Shown in pieces: positions 10,901-20,884 of a stretch of 64,000 nt of DNA. The DNA is taken from assembly GCA_963693085.1 (NCBI GenBank), contig OY856410.1, forward strand, positions 563,989,906 through 564,053,905. The letters are read 5' to 3'. Position numbers and translations under genes: made by a program. This DNA comes from Alisma plantago-aquatica (Eukaryota; Streptophyta; Magnoliopsida; Alismatales; Alismataceae). The first letter of the stretch is position 1. Every line of letters begins with the position of its first letter. The notes beneath the pieces are model-generated. The model was not told the origin of the DNA. It searched no databases and saw only the letters and a list, made by a program, of their open reading frames with translations.

Positions 10901-13730
10901 CCTCACCGAAGACCAAGAAGTCAGACTTCTAGACAAACTAAGGAAACACAAAAAGGTCATCGGTTATAAAATAACCGACCTCACAGGCATAAATCCGGCT
11001 CTGTGTATGCACAAGCTTCCTATGGTTGAAGAATTTAAACCCACTCGCGAACATCAAAGAAAACTGAACCCAAATTTAAAAGAGGTAGTCCGTTTGGAAG
11101 TCCTCAAACTGCTTAAAGCTGGTATGATCTACCCTATCTCCGACTCTCAGTGGGTTAGTCCAGTTCAAGTTGTCCCAAAGAAAGGGGGCACTACTGTAGT
11201 GATCAACGATAAAAATGAGCTCGTACCTACTAGGACTGTAACGGGGTGGAGAATGTGCATCGATTATAGGAAATTGAATAAAGCTACAAGGAAAGACCAC
11301 TACCCTCTACCCTTTCTAGACGAAGTCCTGGAGCGCTTGGCCCACCAAAAATATTTTTGTTATCTCGACAGTTATTCTGGGTTCTACCAAATACCCATAC
11401 ATCCAGAGGACCAAGAAAAAACCACCTTCACTTGTCCCTTCGGGACATATGCTTTTAGAAGAATGCCATTCGGGCTATGTAACGCTCCTGCTACTTTCCA
11501 ACGCTGCATGTCCGCCATTTTCGCCGGATTAACTGAATCTATTATGGAAGTCTTTATGGATGATTTCTCTGTTTATGGAGAGTCTTTCGATAACTGTCTA
11601 AATAATCTCGAACAAGTCCTGCAACGTTGCAAGGAAACAAACCTTATCCTGAACTGGGAAAAATGCCATTTCATGGTAACAGAGGGTATCGTCCTCGGAC
11701 ATAGAGTAAGTGATAGAGGGATCGAGGTCGACAAAGCAAAGATTGATGTCATCTCGAAGTTGTCACCTCCGAAGGACATAAGAGGAGTTCGAGCTTTCCT
11801 AGGTCATGTCGGGTTTTACAGAAGGTTCATCAAAGATTTCTCAAAAATAGCTAAACCCATGACCCAACTCCTGAAAAAAGATGCCGAGTTTATTTTTGAC
11901 CAAGAATGTATGCAAAGTTTCTCCACCCTTAAAGAAGCACTAATTTCCGCACCTATTCTAAGGGCTCCAGACTGGTCGCAACCCTTTGAAATTATGTGTG
12001 ACGCGAGTGACTATGCCATAGGGGCCGTTTTAGGACAACGAATCGACAAGAAACCCTATGTCATCTACTATGCGTCCAAAACGCTTGATGAAGCACAAAG
12101 AAACTACACGACCACGGAAAAAGAGTTCCTAGCTATCATCTACGCCTTTGAAAAATTCCGCTCTTACCTGATCGGCTCTAAGGTAATTGTCTACACTGAC
12201 CATTCTGCTATCAGACATTTGATTCAGAAACAGGATGCCAAACCCAGGCTCATCCGCTGGGTATTGATGCTTCAAGAATTCGATCTAGAAATCAAAGATA
12301 AAAGTGGCGTAGAGAACGTTGTCGCCGATCACCTCAGTAGAATCGAGGTTGAAGACAAAGATAAAATCCCTATCAGGGACTCTCTTCCTGATGATCAACT
12401 TATGAAAGCCACTCATAATTTCCCTTGGTTTGCAGATATCGTCAATTATCTGGCCACAGGGATCATTCACCCGTCTGCTTCTTATCAAGATAAAAGGAAA
12501 TTCCTTCATGACGTAAAACGTTATCATTGGGATGAACCCTACTTGTTCTACCTCTGTGCCGACGGACTTTTTCGTCGATGCCTTCCAGAAGAAGAAATAA
12601 CATCGGTTTTGGAACACTGCCACTCCGGACCCACGGGGGGGCACATGGGCGCCAAGAAAACTGCCATAAAAGTTCTACAATCTGGTTTCTTTTGGCCCAC
12701 CATATCAAAAGACTCACATAATTTTGTCAAATCCTGTGATAAATGCCAATTTTCGGGCAACATATCAAAAAGAGATGAAATGCCTCTTACCATGTGGCAG
12801 GAAATTGAGCTGTTTGATGTATGGGGGGTAGACTACATGGGACCTTTTCCCTCATCATATGGTTTCTCGTACATTTTGGTCGCTGTGGATTACGTCTCGA
12901 AGTGGGTCGAAGCTGTACCCACTGCATCTAATGACTCCAAACCTGTTGTCAAATTGTTCAAAGATACCATCTTTCCAAGATTTGGAGTCCCAAGAACGGT
13001 CATATCTGATGGCGGAACCCATTTTCTGGAACGAAGTTTCGAAGCATTACTAAGAAGATATGGAGTCCATCACAAAGTTGCCACACCTTACCACCCGCAA
13101 ACTAGTGGCCAAGTGGAAGTATCCAATAGACAGATAAAAGCGATTCTTGAAAAAACAGTGAACAAAAATCGCACTGATTGGTCCACCAAACTTTCTGACG
13201 CCCTCTGGGCATATCGTACGGCTTACAAAACACCAATTGGAACAACTCCATTCCGCTTGGTGTACGGTAAATCATGTCATCTTCCAGTAGAACTGGAACA
13301 TAAAGCCTGGTGGGCCATCAAGCAACTAAACTTCGACTTTAAAAGTGCAGGAGAGAACAGACAACTTCAACTACAGGAGCTAGAAGAACTCCGCATGACA
13401 GCATATCACAGTGCCAGAATCTATAAAGAGCAAACGAAAATGTGGCACGATGGACATCTTAGGAGAAAAGATATCACCGTTGGTGACAAAGTGCTCTTAT
13501 TCAATTCCAAGCTCAAATTATTCCCCGGAAAGCTTCGAACAAGATGGTCCGGACCCTTCACTATAAAACATATCTACCCAACTGGAGCTGCCATTATCAT
13601 CAACAACAACGGAGGAGAACGAACGGTCAACGGACACCGTTTAAAAAGATACTACACTCAGGAAGACAAAACACATCAACAAACCCTCGATGTCAGAAAC
13701 GCTACGCCCACAATTTCGTCGAGCCAGTGA
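7989..13730 (+). CDS. gag-pol: Element A gag-pol polyprotein (Athila-like), intact
   Basis: A single open frame of 1913 residues makes all retrotransposition enzymes without a gag/pol frameshift. Gag has a coiled-coil-like, Ala/Arg/Gln-rich N-terminus (about 30-95), the retrotransposon gag domain (about 125-270) and a Gln/Pro-rich stretch (about 480-530). The protease motif DLGAS is at 751-755. Reverse transcriptase has FMDD at 1189-1192. RNase H has aspartates near 1338 (CDAS) and 1404 (YTDHS). Integrase has an HHCC finger near 1541-1590 and D1615, D1674 and E1710 (GVDYMGP, SDGG, GQVEVS), then a C-terminal WSGPF region. No chromodomain is present. The start is the first ATG after the primer site and aligns with the ATG of element B. 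All catalytic residues I can see are intact. Confidence 0.95.
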   Translation: MQPPHSIGFSPEPEYDSEVERSFHRRNRLNRQRARQMAEEQRLIAERVNAAIAAQRAQLIADTRAQVQAEIRAEEQARIQAEQAAAQLALRNKQLRDYAVPKNYEDDHPVRPPIINIPHFEIRTQWIQIMQGISFSGAHGDDCMDHLKRFKSLCRLVPQAGIAMEAIMLHLFHFTLSGRALSWYNALDRHPIITTWTPLEEKFLEKFFPPSLTYEIRGQINHFSQLPGETLSEAWERFKELLRKCPHHGISQNQLIETFYRGVSDDIKQFLDSSSGGNFMRKNYEDAWNIVTLGAENQSNWGRSSNQPKGVLKVYKAEESMELKAIAEALKTIASKQQALETSFGEYDKKKSSQVQQVKAATGTCEACHASDHPTLSCGLLYNVMMDLQPPMPQYEPIIEHPEDQMPEQVNSIHSIPGQMYYNPDKPRNHPGFQYGNPAGTANPQQQAQGGSFNRQPPGLQNNFSQGNYRQGFQRPTYPRNPSYQYTHSGLHPQLHQPQLKQPQQPQLQQPLQPQLTAPLQQPEDELSLIKQMLQSQQTMLASQQAQQRAVETQLAQIAAQLKSSAGVSDRQPEPNGQNEHEQLNAITTRSGRILPEPIKITLDDDDVPILLTKEISQQEIGKSPEDTEDKNKEYVPTEPKVPQFKPRIPYPGRLQETKMDARFQKFKEAMKKLYIDIPLLDALSEVPAWAKYLKTLLSRKYITKEQETVKLAQTTSDIILNKLPKKKKDPGSFGIQCCIGNASTKKGLADLGASISIMPFSMCQRLGFTDLLPTAMTIQLADSTITAPLGIIEDVPVRIGKDAYVPCDFVIMDIKEDLRYPIIFGRPFLATARALIDVEAGTIILRLGKEAIQFRVLDSMKGPNIQEEVFLLDAIQQMSQLEISEPIDELENALINPEVEFSANELVQQCIQYLEKVEEAPKATFEELKAITTIEAAEPPKTPELKTLPTGLKYVFLDKEELCPIIISSTLTEDQEVRLLDKLRKHKKVIGYKITDLTGINPALCMHKLPMVEEFKPTREHQRKLNPNLKEVVRLEVLKLLKAGMIYPISDSQWVSPVQVVPKKGGTTVVINDKNELVPTRTVTGWRMCIDYRKLNKATRKDHYPLPFLDEVLERLAHQKYFCYLDSYSGFYQIPIHPEDQEKTTFTCPFGTYAFRRMPFGLCNAPATFQRCMSAIFAGLTESIMEVFMDDFSVYGESFDNCLNNLEQVLQRCKETNLILNWEKCHFMVTEGIVLGHRVSDRGIEVDKAKIDVISKLSPPKDIRGVRAFLGHVGFYRRFIKDFSKIAKPMTQLLKKDAEFIFDQECMQSFSTLKEALISAPILRAPDWSQPFEIMCDASDYAIGAVLGQRIDKKPYVIYYASKTLDEAQRNYTTTEKEFLAIIYAFEKFRSYLIGSKVIVYTDHSAIRHLIQKQDAKPRLIRWVLMLQEFDLEIKDKSGVENVVADHLSRIEVEDKDKIPIRDSLPDDQLMKATHNFPWFADIVNYLATGIIHPSASYQDKRKFLHDVKRYHWDEPYLFYLCADGLFRRCLPEEEITSVLEHCHSGPTGGHMGAKKTAIKVLQSGFFWPTISKDSHNFVKSCDKCQFSGNISKRDEMPLTMWQEIELFDVWGVDYMGPFPSSYGFSYILVAVDYVSKWVEAVPTASNDSKPVVKLFKDTIFPRFGVPRTVISDGGTHFLERSFEALLRRYGVHHKVATPYHPQTSGQVEVSNRQIKAILEKTVNKNRTDWSTKLSDALWAYRTAYKTPIGTTPFRLVYGKSCHLPVELEHKAWWAIKQLNFDFKSAGENRQLQLQELEELRMTAYHSARIYKEQTKMWHDGHLRRKDITVGDKVLLFNSKLKLFPGKLRTRWSGPFTIKHIYPTGAAIIINNNGGERTVNGHRLKRYYTQEDKTHQQTLDVRNATPTISSSQ

Positions 13731-13747
13731 CGTAAAACCAAGGCGCT

Positions 13748-13767
13748 TCTTGGGAGGCAACCCAAGA
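13748..13767 (+). other. Conserved stem-loop just after the pol stop codon (element A)
   Basis: Arms TCTTGGG/CCCAAGA enclose the loop AGGCAA, beginning 18 bp after the stop codon. Element B keeps the CTTGGG/CCCAAG core and the same loop at 28686-28703 although its pol is broken. It may be a post-transcriptional element; no function is shown. Confidence 0.65.
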
Positions 13768-13850
13768 CCTGAGTATCAATTTCTCCAATTTTCTAGTTTT
13801 ATTCTCTCTTAATCTAAAAATACAAAAAATATACAAATTTTTTTATGCTC

Positions 13851-14316
13851 CAAACGGTCTTAAAACCGTTTGAGACCAAACGGTCCTCAAACCGTTTGGG
13901 ACCAAACGGTTTTGAAACCGTTTGGGACCAAACGGTCCTCAAACCGTTTGGGACTAAACGGTCTTGAAACCGTTTGGGACCAAACGGTCCTCAAACCGTT
14001 TGAGACCAAACGGTTTTGAAACCGTTTGGGACCAAACGGTCCTCAAACCGTTTGGGACTAAACGGTCTTGAAACCGTTTGGGACCAAACGGTCCTCAAAC
14101 CGTTTGAGACCAAACGGTCTTGAAACCGTTTGGGACCAAACGGTCCTCAAACCGTTTGGGACTAAACGGTCTTGCAACCGTTTGGGACCAAACGGTCCTC
14201 AAACCGTTTGGGACTAAACGGTCTTGAAACCGTTTGGAACCAAACGGTCTTGAAACCGTTTGGAACCAAACGGTCTTGAAACCGTTTGGAACCAAACGGT
14301 CTTGAAACCGTTTGGA
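13851..14316. repeat. Internal AAACGGTC/GACCGTTT array 1 of element A
   Basis: About 18 units of 24-26 bp alternate AAACGGTC and ACCGTTTGGGACC forms, so each unit is an inverted repeat of its neighbour. The array ends 17 bp before a TATAAATA at 14334, the same arrangement as in the LTR. Confidence 0.95.
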
Positions 14317-14333
14317 ATACGATAAGTCACCGC

Positions 14334-14341
14334 TATAAATA
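14334..14341 (+). promoter_or_regulatory. Internal TATA box downstream of array 1 (candidate second promoter)
   Basis: TATAAATA follows array 1 just as the LTR TATA box follows its array. After it comes a C/T-rich leader-like stretch. In element B the matching place (after array 1, near 29138) reads CCTATCAATATC, a decayed TATA-like sequence upstream of the third gene. I infer an internal promoter that once drove the third gene. Confidence 0.5.
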
Positions 14342-14675
14342 CCGACCCCGCATCTCCATCTTCCTCTCTTCGAATCTTCGCACTCTACAGTCTTTTCGTG
14401 CGCAGAACTTCACCTTTTTGCTTCTGTACCCCCGCGCAAGCTTCTCAATCCACCTCCCACAAGATTGTCCGGCGACCCCAAGCACGCTGCTCACTCCGCG
14501 CCACCTTCACAGTCGTCGTCAAATGATGCTCTTCGTTGCCGTGCCGTTCTGTCGCCACTATCGCGCCAGTCGCCGTTTCCTCCACCCACCTTCAAACCCT
14601 CGCCCCGTTCCACCTTCGCCCCGTTCCACCTCCCCCCCCCCCCCCCGCGCCGGCGACCTGCGGCTCCTTGCTTTC
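14342..14675 (+). other. C-rich leader-like segment between the two internal arrays (element A)
   Basis: This 330-bp pyrimidine-rich stretch has a run of 14 C near 14633 and many CCACC and CGCC triplets. Element B has a comparable C-rich stretch (29100-29350 and 44312-44545) between its two arrays. It has the composition of a transcribed leader. I see no convincing protein: three overlapping frames are open but none is conserved. Confidence 0.5.
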
Positions 14676-14802
14676 CAAGCGGTCCTCCAACCGTTTGAGA
14701 CCAAACGGTCCTCAAACCGTTTGGAACCAAACGGTCTTCAAACCGTTTGGGACCAAACGGTCCTCAAACCGTTTGGAACCAAACGGTTTAGACACCGTTT
14801 AG
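14676..14802. repeat. Internal AAACGGTC/GACCGTTT array 2 of element A
   Basis: Five to six units like those of array 1 follow the C-rich segment. Element B has a longer, more decayed array at the corresponding place (44546-45004), directly before its third gene. Confidence 0.9.
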
Positions 14803-14830
14803 GAACTTTTGTGTAATCAAGCAGCACATA

Positions 14831-14942
14831 TCGCAGTGCACTCCTTTGCAATTTTGTCTTGATATTGTCTAGCAGATTCGTTGCTAGAATTGCAGATTTC
14901 GTCTACAATATCAAGACACAATTGCAAAGGAATGCACTGCGA
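14831..14942 (+). ncRNA. Long near-perfect hairpin, candidate small-RNA precursor
   Basis: The left arm 14831-14868 (TCGCAGTGCA...GATATTGT) pairs with the right arm 14905-14942 at 36 of 38 positions. The 36-nt loop holds a second hairpin, CTAGCA/TGCTAG (14869-14887). Arm length and the two isolated mismatches resemble plant DCL-processed precursors. It replaces the third gene relative to element B and I do not find it there. Function is inferred. Confidence 0.6.
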
Positions 14943-15077
14943 CATCCATAAAGCTCCTAAGTCAGCGCTACAAGGCACCCCAATTCGCATCCACTCTACT
15001 CCAATCTCCAGGGGTTACCGCAATTTTGGCTTAACTCGCAGCCCTTGTTCAAATGATTTCTCAACCTATCACTTTCC

Positions 15078-15116
15078 CACTCTGAGGACAGAGTGTGTGA
15101 TGAGTTAGGGGGGGGA
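15078..15116 (+). other. Internal duplicate of the stem-loop/polypurine module (element A)
   Basis: A 7-bp stem CACTCTG/CAGAGTG with loop AGGA (15078-15095) is followed by GAGTTAGGGGGGGG (15103-15116). The true 3' polypurine tract at 16117-16129 has the same layout. Element B carries the same internal copy at 50107-50143. It could prime a second plus strand or be a relic of an earlier element end. Confidence 0.7.
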
Positions 15117-15121
15117 GTCAT

Positions 15122-15198
15122 TAGACAAGGGCTAGGTATCAATCTCTATACACCCTTTCCGACAAGGGCTAGGTATCAATCTCTATACACCCTTTTCC
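15122..15198. repeat. Tandem duplication of ~38 bp
   Basis: Two copies of GACAAGGGCTAGGTATCAAT plus CTCTATACACCCTTT lie head to tail just after the internal polypurine tract. Element B has one diverged equivalent near 50150-50180 (CACAAGGGTGACGTATCATT). Confidence 0.8.
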
Positions 15199-15604
15199 TT
15201 AAAATAAGTCACCTCAACTAACTCTAGAATCATGTTAGTCTCTACAAGTATTTAGCACTTAGACATCAAATGGCGATTTATCAACCCCCATCCACTATGG
15301 ATCCTATATTTTTGCTCCATTTCTTTATCTGACTCTCCATAGGTCAAAATCAGGGCAGAAATAAGCCGAGATCTCAAGGATGAGAGGGAAATCAGGCAAC
15401 TTCCAAGTCAAAAAGCTCTGCAAGTGGACCGCAAACCAAATAAGTGCATGCTGAAAAACTTTAAGAACAACTTTCCTCTCTTCAAAATAAAAGAGGCTTG
15501 GCCACCCAAAATAAATCCTCATCCCAAAACCCAAGCCTGTGAGTTTTTGAATAAAAGCCAGAGAGACGAATAAAATCATGAAGAACTGATAAAGGGCTCA
15601 CCCG

Positions 15605-15754
15605 GCCGGCACATTCCGCTGCCCTCACAAAGGCAGATGCGTCGCGTCCGGTAGTGAAACCCTAAAAGTTCCAAGTATATGAAAAGGCTAATAAAGGACT
15701 TGCCCGACCGGTACATTCAGCTGCCCTCATAAAGGCAGATGTGTCGTGTCCGGT
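15605..15754 (+). ncRNA. Tandemly duplicated ~48-nt stem-loop in the 3' untranslated region (element A)
   Basis: Copy 1 is 15605-15652 and copy 2 is 15707-15754. Copy 2 has nested stems ACCGG/CCGGT, ACAT/ATGT and CTGCC/GGCAG around CTCATAAA. Copy 1 keeps CTGCC/GGCAG exactly and has GCCGG/CCGGT, allowing a G-U pair. Each copy is preceded by ATAAAGG and followed by TAGTGA and CCTAAAA. Element B carries the same pair. A role in export, packaging or stability is inferred. Confidence 0.65.
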
Positions 15755-16090
15755 AGTGAGATCCTAAAAAGCATAGACAGCCCCTCCCCCACTCGAAGGG
15801 GAGTTACACTTCAAAGCCTTTAGCCAACCCTCATACCCTCTCTAGCTTCCAATAGGTTTTCAGAGAGGTATAAAGTTGATTAGAGTCAACAGCATGCACA
15901 AAATAAATGTGGTCCCAAGGCAAACTTTGAGATACGGAAAAACCTGAAATCCAAGCAACTCTCGAAATCCAAAAGGATCAAGGCATGCAATAAGCCTCGA
16001 TACGACCCCTGGGGAACTCAGGTCAAGAATTGAAGCAAGAGTACAGAAATTTTAATTAAGATCGCCGCGCCATTTCATGTCTCAGCTCTA

Positions 16091-16129
16091 TCTAACTTGA
16101 GGACAAGCTAGACTCTAAGTTAGGGGGGG
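16091..16129 (+). other. Stem-loop and 3' polypurine tract of element A
   Basis: TCTAACTTG/CAAGCTAGA form a stem with one mismatch around loop AGGA (16091-16112). AAGTTAGGGGGGG (16117-16129) follows and abuts the 3' LTR. The tract primes plus-strand DNA synthesis; the hairpin is conserved in element B, where it is perfect. Confidence 0.85.
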
Positions 16130-18560
16130 TGATAACCTCCTATTTTAGTAGTTTATCTTAGTCTTTTTCTTTAGTTTTCCTTACTCTTTCTACATTTATA
16201 TTGTACTTAAACCTAATTTTACCCCTTTTTGTAAATACATCATCAAACTAACTTTTCCTTTTATAATTGCAGAAAAAGCACAAAAAAATAACAAAAGAAT
16301 AAACAAGACCGCATGGAGTTCAAACGGTCCCGAGACCGCATGAAGCCAAACGGTCTCAAGACCGCATGGAGTTCAAACGGTCCCGAGACCGCATGAAGCC
16401 AAACGGTCCCAAGACCGCATGGAGTTCAAATGGTCCCGAGACCGCATGAAGCCAAACGGTCCCAAGACCGCATGGAGTTCAAACGGTCCCGAGACCGCAT
16501 GAAGCCAAACGGTCCCAAGACCGCATGGAGTTCAAACGGTCCCGAGACCGCATGAAGCCAAACGGTCCCAAGACCGCATGAAGCCAAACGGTCCCAAGAC
16601 CGCATGGAGTTCAAACGGTCCCGAGACCGCATGAAGCCAAACGGTCCCAAGACCGCATGGAGTTCAAACGGTCCCGAGACCGCATGAAGCCAAACGGTCC
16701 CAAGACCGCATGGAGTTCAAACGGTCCCGAGACCGCATGAAGCCAAACGGTCCCAAGACCGCATGGAGTTCAAACGGTCCCGAGACCGCATGAAGCCAAA
16801 CGGTCCCAAGACCGCATGGAGTTCAAACGGTCCCGAGACCGCATGAAGCCAAACGGTCCCAAGACCGCATGAAGCTCAAACGGTCTCAAGACCGTTTGAC
16901 GCCAAACGGTCCCAAGACCATTTGACGCCAAACGATCTCAAGACCGTTTGACGCCGAACGATCTCAAGACCGTTTGACGCCGAACGGTCCCAAGACCGTT
17001 TGACGCCAAACGATCTCAAGACCGTTTGACGCCAAACGGTCCCAAGACCGTTTGAGCCCAAACGGTCTCCAAACCGTTTGGATCTCACTCAAAGCCTATA
17101 AATAAGACCTCAGGGCCGTTCATAAGGAGTCCAGACGTCCAGAGGCTGTCTCTCCACTACCAGAACAACTCCATCCATCACTCGAGGCTGCCGGTCTGAG
17201 ACTCACGTCCATTGCAAGCTACTTTCTCTCTCATCAACAAGGAAGGTGAGAGGAGAAGATCCGTCATCAAGCAAGCTACAAGGGGTGGAGATCGTTGCTC
17301 TCTCCACCAAGGGTTCAACCTTCTCTCCTCAGTGGAGATGATGTTCTTTCTATCTCTTCTTGCCTCCTTCCTTGTTGCTCCCTCTATGAGGAGCGAGTAG
17401 TTCCATCCACTGGGGCGCGGGGACTAGCCCCGCTGCCCATGTTTTGTATTTTGTACTGTAAAAAAGATGTTATCATTTCGTTTTAATACTAAATCGTTTC
17501 ACACATGCTTGAATGATGGCCACGTTCTTGTATGCATTTATTGTCTTTCGTTGTGGTTTGTCTACGACCGCTATCGAGGCATGAATACCGATTTAGTGTT
17601 GGTTTCTGGTGTGTGTATCCACCACGCATCCGTTTCGGTGTCTAGAAGTGTATCTCAAAGAGTGGAGTAAACTCACTATCATTTGGCACACTCCCATCTG
17701 TATGGAAGAGACCTTTGGTAAGTCGAGGAACACACTTTGCGAGGGGAATGATGTAAAGCATGTGACCATTTGTTCGGGAATGGCTGGCGTTGCATCATTC
17801 CCGCACTTCTCGTAGCTAGGTTATCCGAATAGGAGACTAGGCCTACAAGGACGCTATTCGATTTGGTAATTATCGCTCGCTTGTTAGCTTTAGATGCACG
17901 TTTCTTGAGGTTGAGTAAGATTCTCTCTTCGGAGACTACATCCTTCAGTGACGCGTAGTGATGTACCGCATGAGAGTTACTTAACCCTTGGAGGATGAGA
18001 TGCATTGCCCTTTTCTTATATGGGCATTGGTCTTGTGGAACATCGAAGGGTGCAATGCATCGCTCTTGTCTTATATGGGCATCGGTCTTGTGGAACACCC
18101 TTGGATGCAACGCATCGCTCTTGTCTTATAAGGCATCGGTCTTGTGGAAACATCCATGCATCTAGCTTATAAGTCTTGCTTAGTACATATACAATGCATG
18201 TGTAGCGGTGGTAAATACCTGCTTAACCCCAGTGATTCATCATCATTTGTTAACTCTTAAGATTTACTTGCTTTATTTACTTTCTTGCTTTACTTTCTTT
18301 GTACTTAGTTTAAAACAACCAAATCAAACTTTCGATCTAAATGTCAATCTTTAAGTTGTTAAGTAAAGGCTAAACGTTTTCCATCTTGACTTCGTCAAGA
18401 CCGTTGTCCCGAGGATTCGACCCTTAACTATACTACGATAAGACTTCCACATGTCTTAGCACATGTGGGTGGAGTTCTTACCATAGTACTAGCAAGGCTA
18501 AACTTAGAGACTCATCATCTCTAGGATTTTTAGTGGTGTTGCATAAAACAAACTCCATCA
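16130..18560 (+). mobile_element. Element A 3' LTR
   Basis: Same length (2431 bp) and layout as the 5' LTR, including the minisatellite (16307-17081), the TATA box at 17097-17104 and the GC hairpin at 17417-17433. About ten substitutions distinguish the two LTRs and I noted no length change. It is followed by the target duplication AAGAT. Confidence 0.95.
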
Positions 18561-18565
18561 AAGAT

Positions 18566-19445
18566 CATCAACATGCAAGGTTGATCGACTACCCAAGCTT
18601 CAAGATATGACTTCCTATGCTCCTGAAGCTCCAAGAATGATTACAAGGAAGAAGAAAGAGAGTAGGGACAAAAAGAGTTGCTTGCAAGTGAAGAAAAGGG
18701 GTTATATATCCAAAGGAGGAGGGTAGTAAGAAATTATGAGGTGTCAACATAATAGACCATCAAAGGACACATGCCCTCCAAGAAAACAGCCTTATCTCCA
18801 CTCACATGCATATTTTAAGAAGTTTATGTTAATTCTAAAAAAAAGTGTAGTGACCTCCAAGGTTGGCTACTACCTTGTCTCGGTCGAGACACATCTCATG
18901 CCCACTTGGTATTGACCAAACCCTAAGCACCATATGTACATGTTCGAGACACTCTACTAGAGGAAAAAGTGTTTCGACCTACTCACCCTAGGTTATCTCA
19001 GTCGAAACCATACTATATTGAGCATGTGTTGCAGTCTCTACCCTCACCCAAAAGTGGGGTAGTGATCGCAACACTCAAACCCTAGCTTAGTCACCATATT
19101 AACAAGGTAAACCCTAGAATCTCCATAAGGTGTCACATCACTAACAATGATTCCAACAAGGTACCCCATATCATAATTTTCTCTCTCATGATGCTAAAGC
19201 ATAAGAAATATTCTCAACATGTGACAATTTTCAAGAAAACCCTCACTTATGGGTAAATTATATTTTAGTCCAAAACAAGCACATATATAGCAAAGATAGC
19301 TCAAACATCAATCAAATTGGACCAAAATGATAATATAAGCTTGTCACATGATAATAGAAAATCCCAAGAGTTTAGATTAAGGTTTAAGCATCTCATTATA
19401 TAAGGTAAACACAATTAAGAATAAATCTAGGTGAGGGGTCTTACA
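18566..19445 (-). mobile_element. Element D 5' LTR, inner part after element A
   Basis: This continues the element D LTR interrupted at 5381 and ends GTCTTACA at 19445, the TGTAAGAC start of the LTR on its own strand. It includes more TGTCTCGACC-type motifs (18880-19070). Copia pol sequence begins directly after it, so D inserted into the copia element. Confidence 0.75.
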
Positions 19446-20320
19446 TTTTTCATCCTTCATCCAGATTTCTAGCATCTCAGTATATTCTCCTTACTAATCA
19501 GGGAGAGCCAGAGACTTTTAGGAGGCACAAACTCATAGAGATAGAGCATGGTGGAATCATGCAATGTAGGAGGAGATGTCTTCTTTGTAGAAGAATGATA
19601 CCTATAATCTTGTGATGCTTCCCAAGGGGCATATAGCATTAAAGAACAAGTGGGTCTACAAGATGAAAAGCAATGACAACATCAAGGATATCATATACAA
19701 AGCCAAACTAGTTGTCAAGAGCTTTGTTCAAAGACGTGGGGTGGATTTTGATGAGATATTTTCTCATGTTGTGAAAATGGCTTATATAATATTGGTTCTA
19801 GGTTTGGTTCTAGCCTAAATCTGAAGCTTGAGCAAAGATGTGAAGACAACATTTCTTTACAGTGACCTAGCTGAAAAGATCTACATGGAGTAGCCAGAAG
19901 GTTTTTAGGTCAAGGGGAAGGAGCACTTAGTCTATAGATTGTATAAGAGTTTGTATGTCTTGAAACAAAATCCTTAGTATGGTACTAGAAGTTTAATTCT
20001 TTCATTCAGAGTCACAAGTACAAAAAGACAAGTGTAGATCTATGAGTTTACATCAAGAGGTTTCCCAATGGAAAATACATTATTCTAGACTCTATGTGGA
20101 TGACATGTTAATAGCGAGAGAAGATGCCATTTTGATCAAGAAACTGAAGATAGAGCTTTCCAAAGCCTTTGAAATGAAGGGTTTGGGACAAACATAGTAG
20201 ATTCTAGGGATGCAGATCACACACGATAGGGAGCAACACAAGTTGTAGTTGTCATAAGAGAGCTATGTTGAATGGATTCTGGAGCGGTTCAACATGAGAA
20301 AGTCTAAAGCGGTGAGTACT
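19446..20320 (+). pseudogene. Ty1/copia pol fragment, reverse transcriptase part
   Basis: Translation gives decayed copia polymerase: NDTYNLVMLPKGHIALKNKW near 19596-19660, then KAKLVVKSFVQRRGVDFDEI and VYRLYKSLYVLKQ near 19930. Several stops and frameshifts are present (for example the active-site region near 20095 reads LCG*HVNSER). It starts where element D ends and stops after AVST at 20320. It resumes near 56571 with PLLGQFKL, so the two parts are one gene split by more than 36 kb of insertions. Confidence 0.85.
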
Positions 20321-20713
20321 TGTGATAACCTAACTCTCTTGTATTATACTCATTATCTCTCTTCAAGTGGCCTATTAATAAATTGGGTATGAGTTGTATA
20401 GTTGAGAATTGCAATGAACATGTCCTTTGAGAAATGATAACATAGATTATGATGACAAACATTGGTCTTGTATGAATACATGAATAAAACCCTAATATAG
20501 TATGGATATGGGATAAGGAAATCAAAAGGGGAAACATTGAGGTGGCAAAGGAGGGGGAGGAACCAATTGGGCCGCACGTGCCCAATCGGGCTTGACAAAG
20601 GCAAAAATGAAATAAATCAATCAACAAAAGATAAAGTTTAAAATGGTCACATCTTTAAACTCATAGCTCTGATTGAGATGACTCTTGTGGCATTGGAAAG
20701 ATAATTGAGTCAT
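20321..20713 (-). mobile_element. Element E LTR-like remnant, left part (split by element B)
   Basis: It begins TGTGATAACCTAAC at 20321. With element B removed it joins 53292-53542, which ends GTTATCACA, giving a ~644-bp unit. About 95 bp at its left end are an inverted copy of its right end (CTCTCTTGTATTATACTC here, CTCTCTTGTATTGTACTC on the opposite strand at 53505-53522). AAACTCATAGCTCTGATTGA near 20655 resembles LTRs of other plant gypsy elements. A purine tract on the minus strand follows at 53543-53555, which suggests a 3' LTR of a minus-strand element. The partner LTR is not identified. Confidence 0.5.
20709..20713. repeat. Target site duplication of element B, left copy (GTCAT)
   Basis: GTCAT precedes the 5' LTR of element B and recurs exactly at 53287-53291 after its 3' LTR. 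This proves that the two LTRs 30 kb apart belong to one insertion. Confidence 0.95.
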
Positions 20714-20884
20714 TGATAACCTCCCAATTTGTGATGTTATCTTACTAGTTTTTCTCAGTTTTCCATACTCTTTCTTAGATAAAATAGTTAGAATCATTAA
20801 CTTTCCACTTTATTGTGAATATACCATTAGATTAAATTTTCTTCTTTTCTTCTTACAGAAAAACACAAAAAAAATACAAAAGCT

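Larger units (their letters stand above)
5382..18560 (+). mobile_element. Element A: complete Athila-like Ty3/gypsy LTR retrotransposon
   Basis: This is a complete 13.2-kb element: two 2431-bp LTRs, a perfect tRNA-Asp primer site, one open gag-pol frame, a long 3' non-coding region and a polypurine tract, flanked by the exact duplication AAGAT. By eye the LTRs differ at about ten positions (roughly 0.4%), including in the minisatellite and the U5 region, and have the same length, so insertion is recent (a few hundred thousand years at usual plant rates; inference). Compared with element B it lacks the third gene. It is nested in the LTR of element D. The Athila assignment rests on tRNA-Asp priming, the DLGAS-type protease and the gag form. 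Confidence 0.95.

Noticed and set aside
14286..14816. 176-codon frame across the C-rich segment
   Set aside because: Three overlapping frames are open because of C-rich triplets and array units. None matches element B.
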